NCBI GenBank assembly: GCA_033032175.1 | Contig: CM065318.1 | Span: 15,996,001-16,060,000, forward strand | Direction: 5' to 3' | Source of the DNA: Saturnia japonica | Taxonomy: Eukaryota; Arthropoda; Insecta; Lepidoptera; Saturniidae | DNA: 64,000 nucleotides | Shown here: positions 11,336 through 21,630 of the stretch, in pieces | Numbering within the stretch: position 1 is the stretch's first letter | How the letters are laid out: each line of letters begins with the position of its first letter | Program-made: the position numbers and the translations under genes | The notes under the pieces: generated by a model | What the model was told of the DNA's origin: nothing | The model's input: the letters and a program-made list of their open reading frames with translations, nothing else | Databases searched by the model: none

Positions 11336-11931
11336 TATCTAAAAAATCATAAAGCATAATAAGCCATATCGGTCGAGACGATCTCAAGTGATGCATTTAC
11401 CAAAGAACATCATTTCATATATATGTATACTTAAATACTATTGTAAATGTTGTGGGTACCCAGTAATACATTTACGTAAGTAAATAAGATTTTCCATAAA
11501 TATTAAAATAAGTATAGTGTAACATTCAATGGTTGCCTTTATTTAAAAAAAAACAAATACTGAAAACGGTAAGAAAAATGAAATTACTTACTAAAATATA
11601 GTTTCAAAAGGGATATATCAGATAAGATGTATTTTGTACCCAAAATGACTGGAATGACAGGTAAATCGATACAAATTCTAAAAAGATCTACAAATACTAC
11701 AAAGAAAGTCATGGAAAAATCATATTCTCTTCTTCTTCTCCTTACATATAAAAATGATGTTTTCCTATAGACTCCAAAATGGCTGAAGCGATTTTAGTGA
11801 AATGTTCATATCAGCGGGTTATCCTGTTAGTTAGTTAGTAGTTAGGTTAGTTAGGTAGCGATCGGAACAATGTTTCGTATGGACTCCAAAACGGCGGAGG
11901 AACGCGTGTTCGGTTTTCCCAGTTGTAAATA
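11336..11931. other. Gene-free stretch before mariner
   Basis: No gene. A short GTTAGTTAGTTAG run near 11829 and two similar GACTCCAAAA-GGC blocks (11770 and 11881) are the only patterns. Confidence 0.4.
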
Positions 11932-13206
11932 CGTTAGGTGACACTGAAAGTTCTTAGAAAATTAAAAACTGAAGAAGTTATTAGTTTTATTATATGTTTT
12001 CAAAATAGTGTCCATTTACATCAATACATCGCTGCGTCCGATGGAACCACTGAGAAAAGTACTTTGCCCACACGTCCTTAGGGGTCTCTTCGACGGCATT
12101 TTGAAACGCAGCCACTGCTTCCTCGGCGTTCATAAAACGTTTTCCTCGAAGTTTTTCTTTTATTTTGAGAAATCAATAAAAATCACAAGGTACACAAGGT
12201 CAGGGCTATAGGGCGGGTGACCCAGTAATTCCACGTCTGACGTCGCCAAGTAGTCGATTGTTTGCTTGGCGGTGTGCGACAAGGCATTGTCGTGGTGAAG
12301 GTAGATCCTACTGCGAGGTCGGTTCTCCCGAACTTTTTCCAAGACAAGTTACAAGTTATTAGTGTACCACTCTGTAGTAACTGTTTTTCTATTCTCTAAA
12401 ACAATTGTTTCGTAATGACCTGACCTTCCGAAGAACGAGGCCACCATATTTTTTCCCACGCTTGGACCTCTCTTCACTTTAGTTGGCAACTCCTCGGCAG
12501 GAAACACCCAAACAGCAGACTGTCTCTTAATTTCGGGATCATAACAATAAATCCAGCTTTCGTCACCCGTAATTATGTCGAACACAGCATTTGCGTTACC
12601 TCCGTTAAATCTTTGAACCATTTCATGAACCAAGCAACACGACGGAGTTTTTGGGTCTCTGTCAAATTATGAGGTATCCACCGGGCACAAAGCTTCCTGA
12701 CCGCTAAATGTTCATGGAGGATTTTGTGCACTTGACTCGTACCGATGTATAAGCTTGTCCGAATCTACTGATAAGTCACCCTTTTGTCAGTCTCTCTCAT
12801 ACGCCGCACAACACTGATGTTATCCTCAGTCGTCGCCGTAGAAGGCCTTCCCTCACGCAGATCATCGGTGATATTAGTGCGACTACGTTCAAACTCATTA
12901 AACCAGTGGTACCGGATGGCGCTTCATCGTGAAAGGCCAACCGAAGTCTATCATAACTTTCTTGTTGACATAAATGACATCGAAAGTTATAAAAAACCAT
13001 TGTTACGAAAATTTTCTCGCGTTAAATTCATGCTGACGTGACAGACAATTTTCAATATGCCGCCAAATCGTAAACAAAATATGACAAATGAATAAAATAA
13101 GTACAGAATAATATTGGCAAAGTGTTCTATTTTCTAAATCGGAACTTTTTTTTTAATTAAATCATTTACAAGTCGCCAGTTCTAAAAACGTTCAGTGTCG
13201 CCAACG
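11932..13206 (-). mobile_element. Full-length defective mariner transposon
   Basis: Both ends are visible. The left arm starts CGTTAGGTGACACTGAA at 11932 and the right arm, read inward on the minus strand from 13206, starts CGTTGGCGACACTGAA. Similarity runs on for about 27 bp (TTCTTAGAA against TTTTTAGAA). TA flanks both sides (11930-11931 and 13207-13208), the expected mariner target-site duplication. Total length of 1275 bp is normal for a mariner. The single gene inside is on the minus strand and is mutated. Confidence 0.9.
11990..13031 (-). pseudogene. mariner transposase, frameshifted
   Basis: DDD-type cut-and-paste transposase reading from ATG at 13029-13031 to TAA at 11990-11992. The N-terminal helix-turn-helix part is recovered in two frames (HLCQQESYDRLRLAFHDEAP and NEFERSRTNITDDLREGRPS). 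The catalytic domain follows: ITGDESWIYCYDPE gives the first Asp, LHHDNALSHT the second, and GHPPYSPDL leads to the third, which sits just after a frameshift near 12190. After that shift the C-terminus is still readable (KIKEKLRGKRFMNAEEAV, then QRCIDVNGHYFEN). Several frameshifts, two in the N-terminal third, plus internal stops mean no active enzyme. Sequence style is that of insect mariners; the subfamily is not assigned. Confidence 0.85.
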
Positions 13207-13235
13207 TAAAACTATAGCACAGAAGTAAGGTATTT

Positions 13236-13400
13236 TCTAGGGTTCATCTAGCTAGCTACAACTGGCAAGGTGAATGTGTGTCGACATAATCCGAGCATAA
13301 TCTGTCGCCAAGCACCTACATATAGGAGTGTTCCGACAGCTGCACTTGAGAGCCAATTTCCCCACTAAGCTTAGCGTGTTACCATTTTGGGCCCAAACTA
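13236..13400 (+). repeat. SINE family 1, 5'-truncated copy
   Basis: Contains AATCTGTCGCCAAGCACCTA, GTGTTCCGACAGCTGCACTT and GAGAGCCAAT, collinear with the SINE at 63708-64000. The pol III head is not recognisable. Confidence 0.55.
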
Positions 13401-14349
13401 TTTTGTTCCACGATTTTCCTGCCAGTCATATTCCTCGTCCTACTAATGTCAATACTTTACTTACATAATATGTGTATTCCACTTTTAGTTAAATATTGAT
13501 TGTCTTTATTTATCGTAACTGTGATAATTATATAAATGTTAATATATATCCTTTATTGGTGGTTATATAGCTACGCTTCCTATTTATATGTTTAACATAT
13601 CATTTTATAATATCGCTGCAGATCCATTATGAAAATTTTCTTCATAAGTTACTGTTTTTGTGGTTTTGTGTTGTGTCACTGTCTTTAGTTTTTATGTTAT
13701 TCTGCAGTAGGTACACCGAATTGGCAATTAACTATAAAAAGTGTATTTGTCATACTTGGCATTGGAAAAATTGCCTACAGTGGCAGAAGCTATATAACTA
13801 AATAAAAAACTGTAGTCATAACGCTTACAACTTATCTGTATAGGTTAATTAAAAAAAAACCTTTTTTTTATAATTTTCGTGATTTAAACAGATTTATTTT
13901 TGTTAAAAGTATAATGTTTAATAAACCTTCAGTCCGAGGTCAATTTATATCTCACGAGACGTTTTGAAGCGCAAGACACTGAGTGATAGTTGATCGTAAG
14001 TTTAAACTTATTTCACTCTTGGATAATTAAGAAAATACTTTATATTATAATTTGTTATATTGCTTAAAATTGTTTAACGTCTAGATTTGTCTTTAAAAAT
14101 ATTTTGTTGTGAATAAAAGAAAAGTTTTATTACTTACTTCGACTATCAAATATTATTAATTTAATTATTAGCGTAGCTTAGAATCATATAGACAGACTGT
14201 CTGAAAGTTTAGTCATTAGTGTTCGATTATTAATTAGCCAATAAACTTTTAATGAAACAGCTTTGTAGAAGTTAATTTAAATACAAAGTGATCAATTGAT
14301 TGTTTTCTTTAATTTTTTTTTCATTGATATCTGTATTTTTTTTTAATAT
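13401..14349. other. AT-rich gene-free stretch
   Basis: Nothing supportable. Short A and T runs only. Confidence 0.4.
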
Positions 14350-14350
14350 T

Positions 14351-14352
<2 letters not shown>

Positions 14353-14381
<29 letters not shown>

Positions 14382-14383
14382 CT
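14353..14383. repeat. (AT)n microsatellite
   Basis: About 14 uninterrupted AT dinucleotides next to the Helitron-like element that follows. Confidence 0.9.
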
Positions 14384-15124
14384 ATTTTAATAAATCCAAA
14401 CATTTCTCGACAGGCACACTATAATATAAACGATACTGATCACGAATATGCCATTAATTTTTTTTTGTCTGTCTGTCTGTTGGTATGTCCGGATTTAACT
14501 CAAAAAGGGTTTGACCGATTCTTATGAAATTTTGTACACGGGATGCTTAGATCATTGACCAATTGATAGTGTATAAGAAATTTCAATATTACTTTTAGAA
14601 ATCGTACAAAAAATATTTTAAAAAAAAAACTATTTTCGTTAATCTTGACCGATTTTGATAAATTTATTTTACACTGGAAGTATAAGTCAGTATATATAAT
14701 TTAAATATCTTTGATTTTTAGCTGATTTTGATGAAAATTTCTACATGCGAAGTAAAAGAAATTACTTTAATGATAGACTATAAACAATTGACAATATTAC
14801 TTCTAGAAATCGTAAAAAAAGATGTACAAAAAATTTTCACTTTTCATCAATTCTCAAGCGATCCTGATAAAATTTTGTAGACGGAAAGCATGCATCATAC
14901 CATAATTGAGAGGCTAAAAGAATCGTCAATAACACATTAGAAGTCGCAGAATGAAATAATAATTTTTAACCGATTTTGATGACAATTGTACACGGGAAAT
15001 ACATGCCATTTGTTATTTGATACGGTATATAATTTGTCAATGATATGAATAAAAATAAAACTACGGGATGTAAATATCTACTGCGTAGTAAAAAATGCGT
15101 GCGGAGTCGCGGGCATACCACTAG
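14384..15124 (+). repeat. Helitron-like element with diverged internal repeats
   Basis: Holds a TTTGTCTGTCTGTCTGTTGG block near 14463 and ends GAGTCGCGGGCATACCACTAG followed by T at 15125, a Helitron-type 3' border. Between them a GACCGATT-TGAT-AAATTTT motif recurs five times (about 14515, 14650, 14720, 14860, 14970), so the body grew by diverged tandem duplication. No protein. The 5' border is uncertain. Confidence 0.5.
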
Positions 15125-15713
15125 TATATAAATAAAAAATTAAGATTAGCTGTTGTGCGCGCATTACGCATGAATACTGGAGAGATTTTGATCAACTTTG
15201 TTTTGTTTTGTTTCACTCCTCAGATACTTGGTCCATATCTTAAAGAAAAATAATTTTCTTTAATACCCTATTTCTTAATACATAATAATTCTGTAGTTCG
15301 TTTGATTTATATAGAGATATATTAGCTGTGCCCCGCGGTTTCACCCGCATAAAATTTAGAAGAAATCACTGATTGATGATTTATAATACATCAGTATAGA
15401 CAATATTTTATAGGGCGGCCAGATGGTCACATCGCGGCATCGCACGGTTTGTTCGCGCCACTTCTACTATAGACAGATGCGAGCGGAATTATTGAAGCGA
15501 GCGATTGAATTATTTTAATTTTGTATTATCTTTCAAACTATGCGTTCAAATAACATGCTGTTAGAGATGAAGTTTATCTCATTATAACTTGTCTTTATGA
15601 TGAAGGAACTTTTCTTCGTAAGGAGTTTGGCCATGCTTAAAAATAATGCTCCTAAATGTATTATTAATCTTCACCAAAAAAAAAATTGCAAAATACCTTA
15701 TTGTGGCTCATGT

Positions 15714-15743
<30 letters not shown>

Positions 15744-15744
<1 letters not shown>

Positions 15745-16081
15745 GTAAGCTTCGCGAGTATATTCAAGTATACTGGTAAGAAACCGTCTCGTGTCGATCA
15801 CAGTAGATACTCGACACGAGCCTTATGATAGGAGAGACAGATAGAAAAAACATTGTCGAGCATTGACTCAAGAGATAGAACTTTATAAAACAAAGTCTTT
15901 ATTTAAGATAAGTAAGATTGGTAAAAGTAAGTCAGAATTGTTATAATCAATTGTGAGTTTGTGAAATATTATGAGACTTTGTGATTGTCGAGAAATCCGT
16001 TAAGCAATAGTCTTGATTGTTGATTCTCTTATTTTTAGACGAATCTTATCGCTGGCTCAACTGATTTATTGCGTATCTTAT
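15744..16081 (+). repeat. 5' LTR of the Gypsy element
   Basis: Starts TGTAAGCTTCGCGAG and ends near GCGTATCTTA. It lacks the usual terminal CA. A 10-bp stem (CTCGTGTCGA ... TCGACACGAG) lies at about 15791-15823. The exact last base is ambiguous because both LTRs run into T/A sequence. Confidence 0.85.
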
Positions 16082-16106
16082 AAATCAACAATCATTTATT
16101 GGAAAA

Positions 16107-17103
16107 ATGGAGAAACTAAAATTTGAGTTCACAGTTATACCAAAACCAGACGATACCAAAACGAATATTTATGGTTTGATGTCAATTGAAGACACGCAAC
16201 AAAGTCGATATACGATACCAAAAGAATTTCAACCAGCAAGTTTGCATGAAGAATTGATAAAAACTGAGACTTTCAGGATGGTAAAAAATTCTATAAAAAA
16301 AAGATATGAAACAAGAGCGGTGTGGATAAATCTTACACCTGAATTTAAAAAAAATTTACTTTGAAAATGAAAACATGCAATTCAGTGGTTATTTGCTAGA
16401 AAAAGTAGAACTCGAAAAATACACAGAAAACACTCAATGTGTGTCCAAAACACAAAATAAATTAAAATTAGTTGACAAATTCTCAATTGAAAAGTTCTCA
16501 AAAATGACAACAAATGTGTCACATTGGATAAATGTTTTTAATAAAGAGTGTCTTCGCTTGGAATTAAATACAGACACAGAAAAAATTGAAATGTTAAGAT
16601 TAATGCTGGATGACTCCTGCAAAGATTGGTACAGCTCAATGCTGATAAAGCACACAGTGGAGTCAGATTGGTCATCATGGGAACTAAGCCTAACAGAAAC
16701 ATATGCTGATAAAGGTTGGTCACCGGTAAAGTATGCGATGAATTTTAAATATCTAAAAGGCTCGCTACTGGACTATGCATTGAAAAAAGAGAGATTATTA
16801 CTAGAAGTAAATAGCTCTATTAATAAATCTATAATGATAGATATGATTGCCTCCGGCTTACCAAATTCTATAACAGTTAAAATAGATAGACAAAAACTTA
16901 AGGAAATTGATGATCTTTTTAATAATTTAAGAGGCTTGGAACATTTAATAAAAGATGATAATAATGAGAAAAACTCACATCGAACTAAACAAAATTTAAA
17001 AAAACAAACTGAAAAGAAAGAAAAAAATCCATGCAAAATATGTGTATCAAAAGGAAAAAAAAATAGATTTCATTCAGAAAATTTAATGCTGGTAAAACAA
17101 TGA
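16107..17103 (+). pseudogene. Gypsy gag, frameshifted
   Basis: The first frame runs from ATG 16107 (MEKLKFEFTVIPKPDDTK) to a stop at 16362-16364. The second runs 16375-17103, and its frame is already open before 16375 (FTFENEN), so one gag frame was split by an indel at an A8 run near 16347-16354. The second part has capsid-like helical sequence and ends in a zinc-knuckle start (CKICVSKGKKNRFH). The final Cys-Trp of the knuckle lies in another frame, after a second indel near 17088. A third shift at an A run near 17167-17172 separates gag from pol. These could be decay; the gag-pol shift could also be a programmed slip site, since it sits at the usual place. Confidence 0.75.
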
Positions 17104-17160
17104 AAAAAAAGAAGAAGACTCATTAACAAATACACTTTTAAATGTACAATTATCCGATGA

Positions 17161-20100
17161 AGATCCAAAAAACTAGATCTGCCCCCACTAATTGAAATAA
17201 AAGTATTGTTAGAAGATTCTTTAGAAGTTAAAGGGCTTTATGACCCCGGATCAAGAATAACAATAATAAACTCCAAGTTGATAAAAAATGAATTTAAAAA
17301 AGAAAAAAGAATATTTAATATAAAAATAATTAGTGGGCAAGGCCAAAGTTATGGTCTGGCAAAATTAAATACAGAAATTAATGGAATAAAGAAAAATATA
17401 CATGCCTTTGTGTATGAAAATGAAAACTTTAAATATGACCTGATTTTAGGTTTATATAGTGTAAAAAAATTTGGGTTGACTCATGATGAGAATTTAAATA
17501 TTCAATTTAAATACACAAAAGAAAAAGAAGAAAAAGATTATATACAAATTAATGATAGATATGAGATAAATTTTAATGAATCTATTGACACAGAAAAATT
17601 TGATATAGACACTAATCACTTGAATGATGAAAAGAAAACGAAAATATATGATATAATGAAAAATTATAAAGGCATTTTTGCCAAAGATAAATATGATGTC
17701 GGGGAAGTAAAAAATTATGAGGCTTTCATAGACCTCCAGATAGATAAATATTGTTACAAAAGACCTTACAGATGTACAATCGAAGATAGAAAAGAGATAG
17801 AAGATCAAATCTCACAACTTTTGAAACATGGCTTGATCGAAGACTCATACAGTCCCTTTGCAGCACCAGTAACACTAGCATTCAAAAAAGAAGAAAATAA
17901 GAAAAATAGACTGTGCGTGGACTTCAGAGAACTGAATAAAATTATTGTCCCACAAGCTCAACCTTTTCCACTGATAGAAGACTTATTAATAAAGACAGTG
18001 GGTTGTAAATATTTTACAACACTAGACATAAATTCGGCTTTTTGGTCCATTCCTCTAAGAGTCGGAGACAGGAAAAAGACTGGCTTTGTTACTCAAGAAG
18101 GTCACTACCAGTGGAGATGCCTTCCTTATGGACTAAAGACATCGCCAGCCATCTTTCAAAGAATTTTAGTTAATATAATAAAAAAGTATAACTTGCAAGG
18201 GTTTTGCACAAACTATATAGATGACATAATTATCTTCTCAAAAACATTTGAAGGACATTTGAAACATATAGAACTACTCCTAGATGCAATAAAAAAAGAA
18301 GGTCTAAAATTAAAATTTACAAAATGCAAATTCGCCAAGAATGAGGTAAAATATTTGGGCCACTTAATAAAAAACGACACAGTCACACCTTTCAAAGATA
18401 ATATAAAATCCATAAAAGAATTTAAAACACCAGAAAGCAAGAAAAACATTAGACAATTCCTGGGAAAAATCAACTTTGAAAGAAAATATGTGCCGAAAAT
18501 TACAGAGATACTCGAACCTATACGTGCGCAATTAAGAAAAACAGTAAAAAAATTTACCTGGCCAACCGAATGCCAAACCGCTTTCGAGGAAATAAAAAAT
18601 ATTTTAAGTTCAGAACCTGCTTTAACAATTTTTAACCCAAAATCAAAAATTTATATATTCACGGATGCTAGCATTAAGGGCCTTGGGGCTATATTAAAAC
18701 AACCACAAGAAAACGGCGATATGAAACCAGTGGCATATTTCTCTAAAAAACTGAACGAAACGCAAAAAAAGAAAAAAGCAATTTTCCTGGAATGCCTCGC
18801 CATCAAAGAAAGTATAAAGTTCTGGCAACACTGGCTGATTGGAAGATTTTTCACAGTTTACAGCGACCATAAACCCTTGGAAAATTTGAATGTCAAAAAT
18901 AGAACAGATGAAGAAGTAGGGGATATGATACACTACATATCCCAATACAACTGCGACATTAAATATAACCCTGGAAAAGATAATGGAGAGGCGGACCTTT
19001 TAAGTCGAAACCCGGTCTTAGAACCAGAAGAAAATGTAGAAGATGTGTTAAAAACAGCAAACAATGTGACAATAAATTCTATAACCCTACAGGAAATAAT
19101 AGACGACCAAAAACAAAATGAAAGAATAATGCAAAACATACACAAACTTTTACTAAAAAATAGAATCTACTACAAAAAGATAAAAGGAAGAGAAAATATA
19201 ATATTAAGTGAAGAATACAGCAAGACCTTAATACAACGTATACACAAAGACTACGGCCACGCAGGTACAAATCAAATTGCACGCAAAATAAACTTATTCT
19301 ACACAGCTCCAAATTTAACAGAAAACATCGAACAAACACGTTATTGTGAAATATGTATAAGAAATAAAACAAGACTAAACAGGAATTATGGCCTTATGTC
19401 ACACCTGGGTCCAGCAGAAAGACCATTCCAAATAATGTCGCTGGACACCATTGGTGGATTCGGTGGACAAAGAACTACAAAAAAGTACCTACACTTACTG
19501 GAAGACCATTTCACTAGATATGCATACATTTTATGCACAAAAAACCAAACAGCAAAAGACTTCATAAACCTGCTAAATAAAGTCCCATCCGAAGAGAAAA
19601 TAGAAATTATACTAGCAGACCAATACCCTGATATAAGTTCGAAAGAACTTGAAAATTATGTAAAAGAACGGGGGGCTGAAATGATCTACACAGCCGTGGA
19701 CGCCCCGTTTTCAAACGGGCTAAACGAAAGATTAAACCAAACATTGGTGAACAAGATACGGTGCACCGTAAACGAAAAAACAAAGAAAATAGCCTGGTCG
19801 ACGGTAGCGGAGGAATGCAGAAAAAAATACAATGAAACAGACCATTCAGTTACAGGTTTCTCACCCGAGTATTTACTGAATGGAGAATCAACCGATGTGC
19901 TGCCACCAGAGCTAAAAAACAACGAGACATACAAAAGGAACATGGAAGAGGACAGAAAACTAGCGCTACTTCGAACACGAAAGTCTCATAACTACAATAA
20001 ATCATTATACGACAAAAACAGAATAGACTACAAGATTGAAGAGGGGGACATGGCCTACGTAATGAATAAGAATAGACTGAACAGAAAAAAATTGGAAGAA

Positions 20101-20265
20101 ATTAGAACCGGCCCCTTCAAAATAGAGAAGAAAATATCAGACTCGATATACAAGATCAACACAAACAACAAGAAAACTACAAGAGGTTTATACCACATCA
20201 CGAAGCTCATCCCTATAGGGATGTGGCCCAACGTCAATTCAACAAAAGAAGAGTTGACTCCCTAA
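17161..20265 (+). CDS. Gypsy Pol: protease, RT, RNase H, integrase
   Basis: Open from 17161 to TAA 20263-20265; a 1019-residue reading starts at 17206 (a TTG, not a real start, since Pol is made as a Gag-Pol fusion). Domains: protease with LYDPGSRITIIN near residue 16 (DPG in place of the usual DSG/DTG); RT about 175-420 with LDINSAFWSIPL, LPYGLKTSPAIFQ and the YIDD box at 18219-18230; RNase H about 480-600 with FTDASIKGLG and SDHKPLENL; integrase with an HKDYGH...CEIC zinc site, then LDTIGG, ADQYPD and NGLNERLNQT supplying D, D, E; a GPFKIEKK motif near the C-terminus. It copies the element's RNA to DNA and inserts it. All catalytic residues I can check are present. The protease DPG is the only odd active-site feature. 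Confidence 0.92.
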   Translation, partial: RSKKLDLPPLIEIKVLLEDSLEVKGLYDPGSRITIINSKLIKNEFKKEKRIFNIKIISGQGQSYGLAKLNTEINGIKKNIHAFVYENENFKYDLILGLYSVKKFGLTHDENLNIQFKYTKEKEEKDYIQINDRYEINFNESIDTEKFDIDTNHLNDEKKTKIYDIMKNYKGIFAKDKYDVGEVKNYEAFIDLQIDKYCYKRPYRCTIEDRKEIEDQISQLLKHGLIEDSYSPFAAPVTLAFKKEENKKNRLCVDFRELNKIIVPQAQPFPLIEDLLIKTVGCKYFTTLDINSAFWSIPLRVGDRKKTGFVTQEGHYQWRCLPYGLKTSPAIFQRILVNIIKKYNLQGFCTNYIDDIIIFSKTFEGHLKHIELLLDAIKKEGLKLKFTKCKFAKNEVKYLGHLIKNDTVTPFKDNIKSIKEFKTPESKKNIRQFLGKINFERKYVPKITEILEPIRAQLRKTVKKFTWPTECQTAFEEIKNILSSEPALTIFNPKSKIYIFTDASIKGLGAILKQPQENGDMKPVAYFSKKLNETQKKKKAIFLECLAIKESIKFWQHWLIGRFFTVYSDHKPLENLNVKNRTDEEVGDMIHYISQYNCDIKYNPGKDNGEADLLSRNPVLEPEENVEDVLKTANNVTINSITLQEIIDDQKQNERIMQNIHKLLLKNRIYYKKIKGRENIILSEEYSKTLIQRIHKDYGHAGTNQIARKINLFYTAPNLTENIEQTRYCEICIRNKTRLNRNYGLMSHLGPAERPFQIMSLDTIGGFGGQRTTKKYLHLLEDHFTRYAYILCTKNQTAKDFINLLNKVPSEEKIEIILADQYPDISSKELENYVKERGAEMIYTAVDAPFSNGLNERLNQTLVNKIRCTVNEKTKKIAWSTVAEECRKKYNETDHSVTGFSPEYLLNGESTDVLPPELKNNETYKRNMEEDRKLALLRTRKSHNYNKSLYDKNRIDYKIEEGDMAYVMNKNRLNRKKLEEIRTGPFKIEKKISDSIYKINTNNKKTTRGLYHITKLIPIGMWPNVNSTKEELTP

Positions 20266-20275
20266 GGGGGGGAGA
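20264..20275 (+). other. Polypurine tract of the Gypsy element
   Basis: AAGGGGGGGAGA directly abuts the 3' LTR start at 20276 and overlaps the pol stop codon. This is where plus-strand DNA synthesis is primed in LTR elements. No clear primer-binding site complementary to a known tRNA 3' end was recognised after the 5' LTR. Confidence 0.85.
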
Positions 20276-20614
20276 TGTAAGCTTCGCGAGTACATTCAAG
20301 TATCCTGGTAAGAAACCGTCTCGTGTCGATCACAGTAGATACTCGACACGAGCCTTATGATAGAGAGAGACAGATAGAAAAAACATTGTCGAACATTGAC
20401 TCAAGAGATAGAACTTTATAAAACATAGTCTTTATTTAAGATAAGTAAGATTGGTAAAAGTTAGTCAGAATTGTTATAATCAATTGTGAGTTTGTGAAAT
20501 ATTATGAGACTTTGTGATTGTTGAGAAATCCGTTAAGCAATAGTCTTGATTGTTGATTCTCTTATTTTTAGACGAATCTTATCGCTGGGCTCAACTGATT
20601 TATTGCGTATCTTA
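20276..20614 (+). repeat. 3' LTR of the Gypsy element
   Basis: Near-identical to 15744-16081, with scattered differences (for example GAGTACATT for GAGTATATT and an extra G in GCTGGGCTC). It carries the same 10-bp stem hairpin. Confidence 0.88.
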
Positions 20615-21364
20615 TATATATATATTATCGCTGACTTTTTTATATATACTATTGACCAATATTTTTGTAGGACATTGTATTGACATATCATTAACCATTA
20701 AGCCAGCGCATGCTTCCAAAGCAGTTCGCAAGGGCTTCGACTTCCGACTTACGTAACAAAAATCAATATTTAAAGCTAGCTAGAAACTGTAGCCTAATAT
20801 TATTTAACCTATATACTATTTCTCATGAGTCTGGCTATCATATAAAAAAGGAATTTTTCGAATCCGACTGGTAGTTCCAGAGCTTAGCGTGTTTAAACAA
20901 AAAAACAAAAAACTTTTCCGCTTTATTATATTATTAGTATTAGTATAGATTTTACATGTTTCTTTTGAATATGGAATTATTCGTATAATTTATAAATAAA
21001 ATGTTCTAGTTCATACCATTTCAAATTTCGAATTCTACGTCCCTATGAGGCCGTGTCCTAAAAGTGCATAACCTCTATAAGCTTAGAAACCTTCAAATGA
21101 GGTACTAATATAGTACGGTGACTTTCGAAATATTCCAATTTTAAAGAGTATTTGCTTATGTTTTTAAGTTAGTTCAACCTTTTTTGAAATAAATCGGATT
21201 AAGTTTTCAAACATGTGTCAAAATAAAATGTAATTTAAATCAAAAGCACTTAGGAGTATTGATATCAACTTCGAAGTAAATCACCGCCAAAATAGCTTTT
21301 TACCCCTTTTTAATATTATAACAATAATATATCAATTATTTATGAATTTCAATAAAATACGAAA

Positions 21365-21630
21365 CACGTCTTCCATCAATTCTGTTAATAAAGATTTATG
21401 CAAAATTTGAAGTAGATTGGACCAAGAAATCACGTTGTCCCATACAAATTTTGCCCCTCTTTTTCACCCCCTTAGGGGCAGATTTTCGAAAAGTCCTTTC
21501 TTATCGAATGCCTACCTCATACAAAGAACACACCCTCTAAGTTTCAGGTCTCTACGGTCAGCGGTTTGGGCTGTGCGTTGATCCGTCAGTCATTCAGGAC
21601 AAAGCATTTTATATGTATAGATACATATTA
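21365..21630 (-). repeat. Helitron-like fragment (also at 25417-25682)
   Basis: Contains CTTTTTCACCCCCTTAGGGG, GGTCAGCGGTTTGGGCTGTG, GTCAGTCATTCAGGACAAAG and ends near TATGTATAGATA, the reverse of a TCTATAC-type Helitron 5' end. Such blocks are widespread in moth genomes. Confidence 0.45.

Larger units (their letters stand above)
15744..20614 (+). mobile_element. Complete Ty3/Gypsy LTR retrotransposon
   Basis: About 4.87 kb: 5' LTR, gag region, protease-RT-RNase H-integrase frame, polypurine tract, 3' LTR. The LTRs are 338-339 bp and differ at roughly eight positions by my count, so insertion was fairly recent. It sits in an (AT)n-rich point of a Helitron, which hides the exact target-site duplication. 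Pol is uninterrupted but gag is frameshifted, so this copy could not act alone without frameshifting or a helper. The strongly A-rich coding strand is typical of several Gypsy groups. The zinc-knuckle spacing and PR/RT style suggest a Micropia/mdg3-like lineage, tentatively. Confidence 0.9.
15322..20949 (-). mobile_element. Non-autonomous Helitron split by a Gypsy insertion
   Basis: Minus-strand element whose 5' end at 20949 reads A^TCTATACTAATA and whose 3' end at 15322 reads GCGGGGCACAGCTAA^T. These fit Helitron borders (TC start, CTRR end, A/T insertion site). The Gypsy element at 15744-20614 lies inside it; without that insert it is about 0.75 kb. Parallel blocks confirm the join: 15580-15725 matches 37260-37400 and 20645-20930 matches 37430-37720 in the uninterrupted sister copy at 37105-37740. 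No helicase gene, so it depended on another element. Confidence 0.7.

Noticed and set aside
17494..20237. Many minus-strand ORFs of 60-104 codons opposite the Gypsy pol gene
   Set aside because: They are shadows of an A-rich coding strand, rich in Phe/Leu/Ile, with no domain and no starts in context. The plus-strand frame has all the pol motifs.
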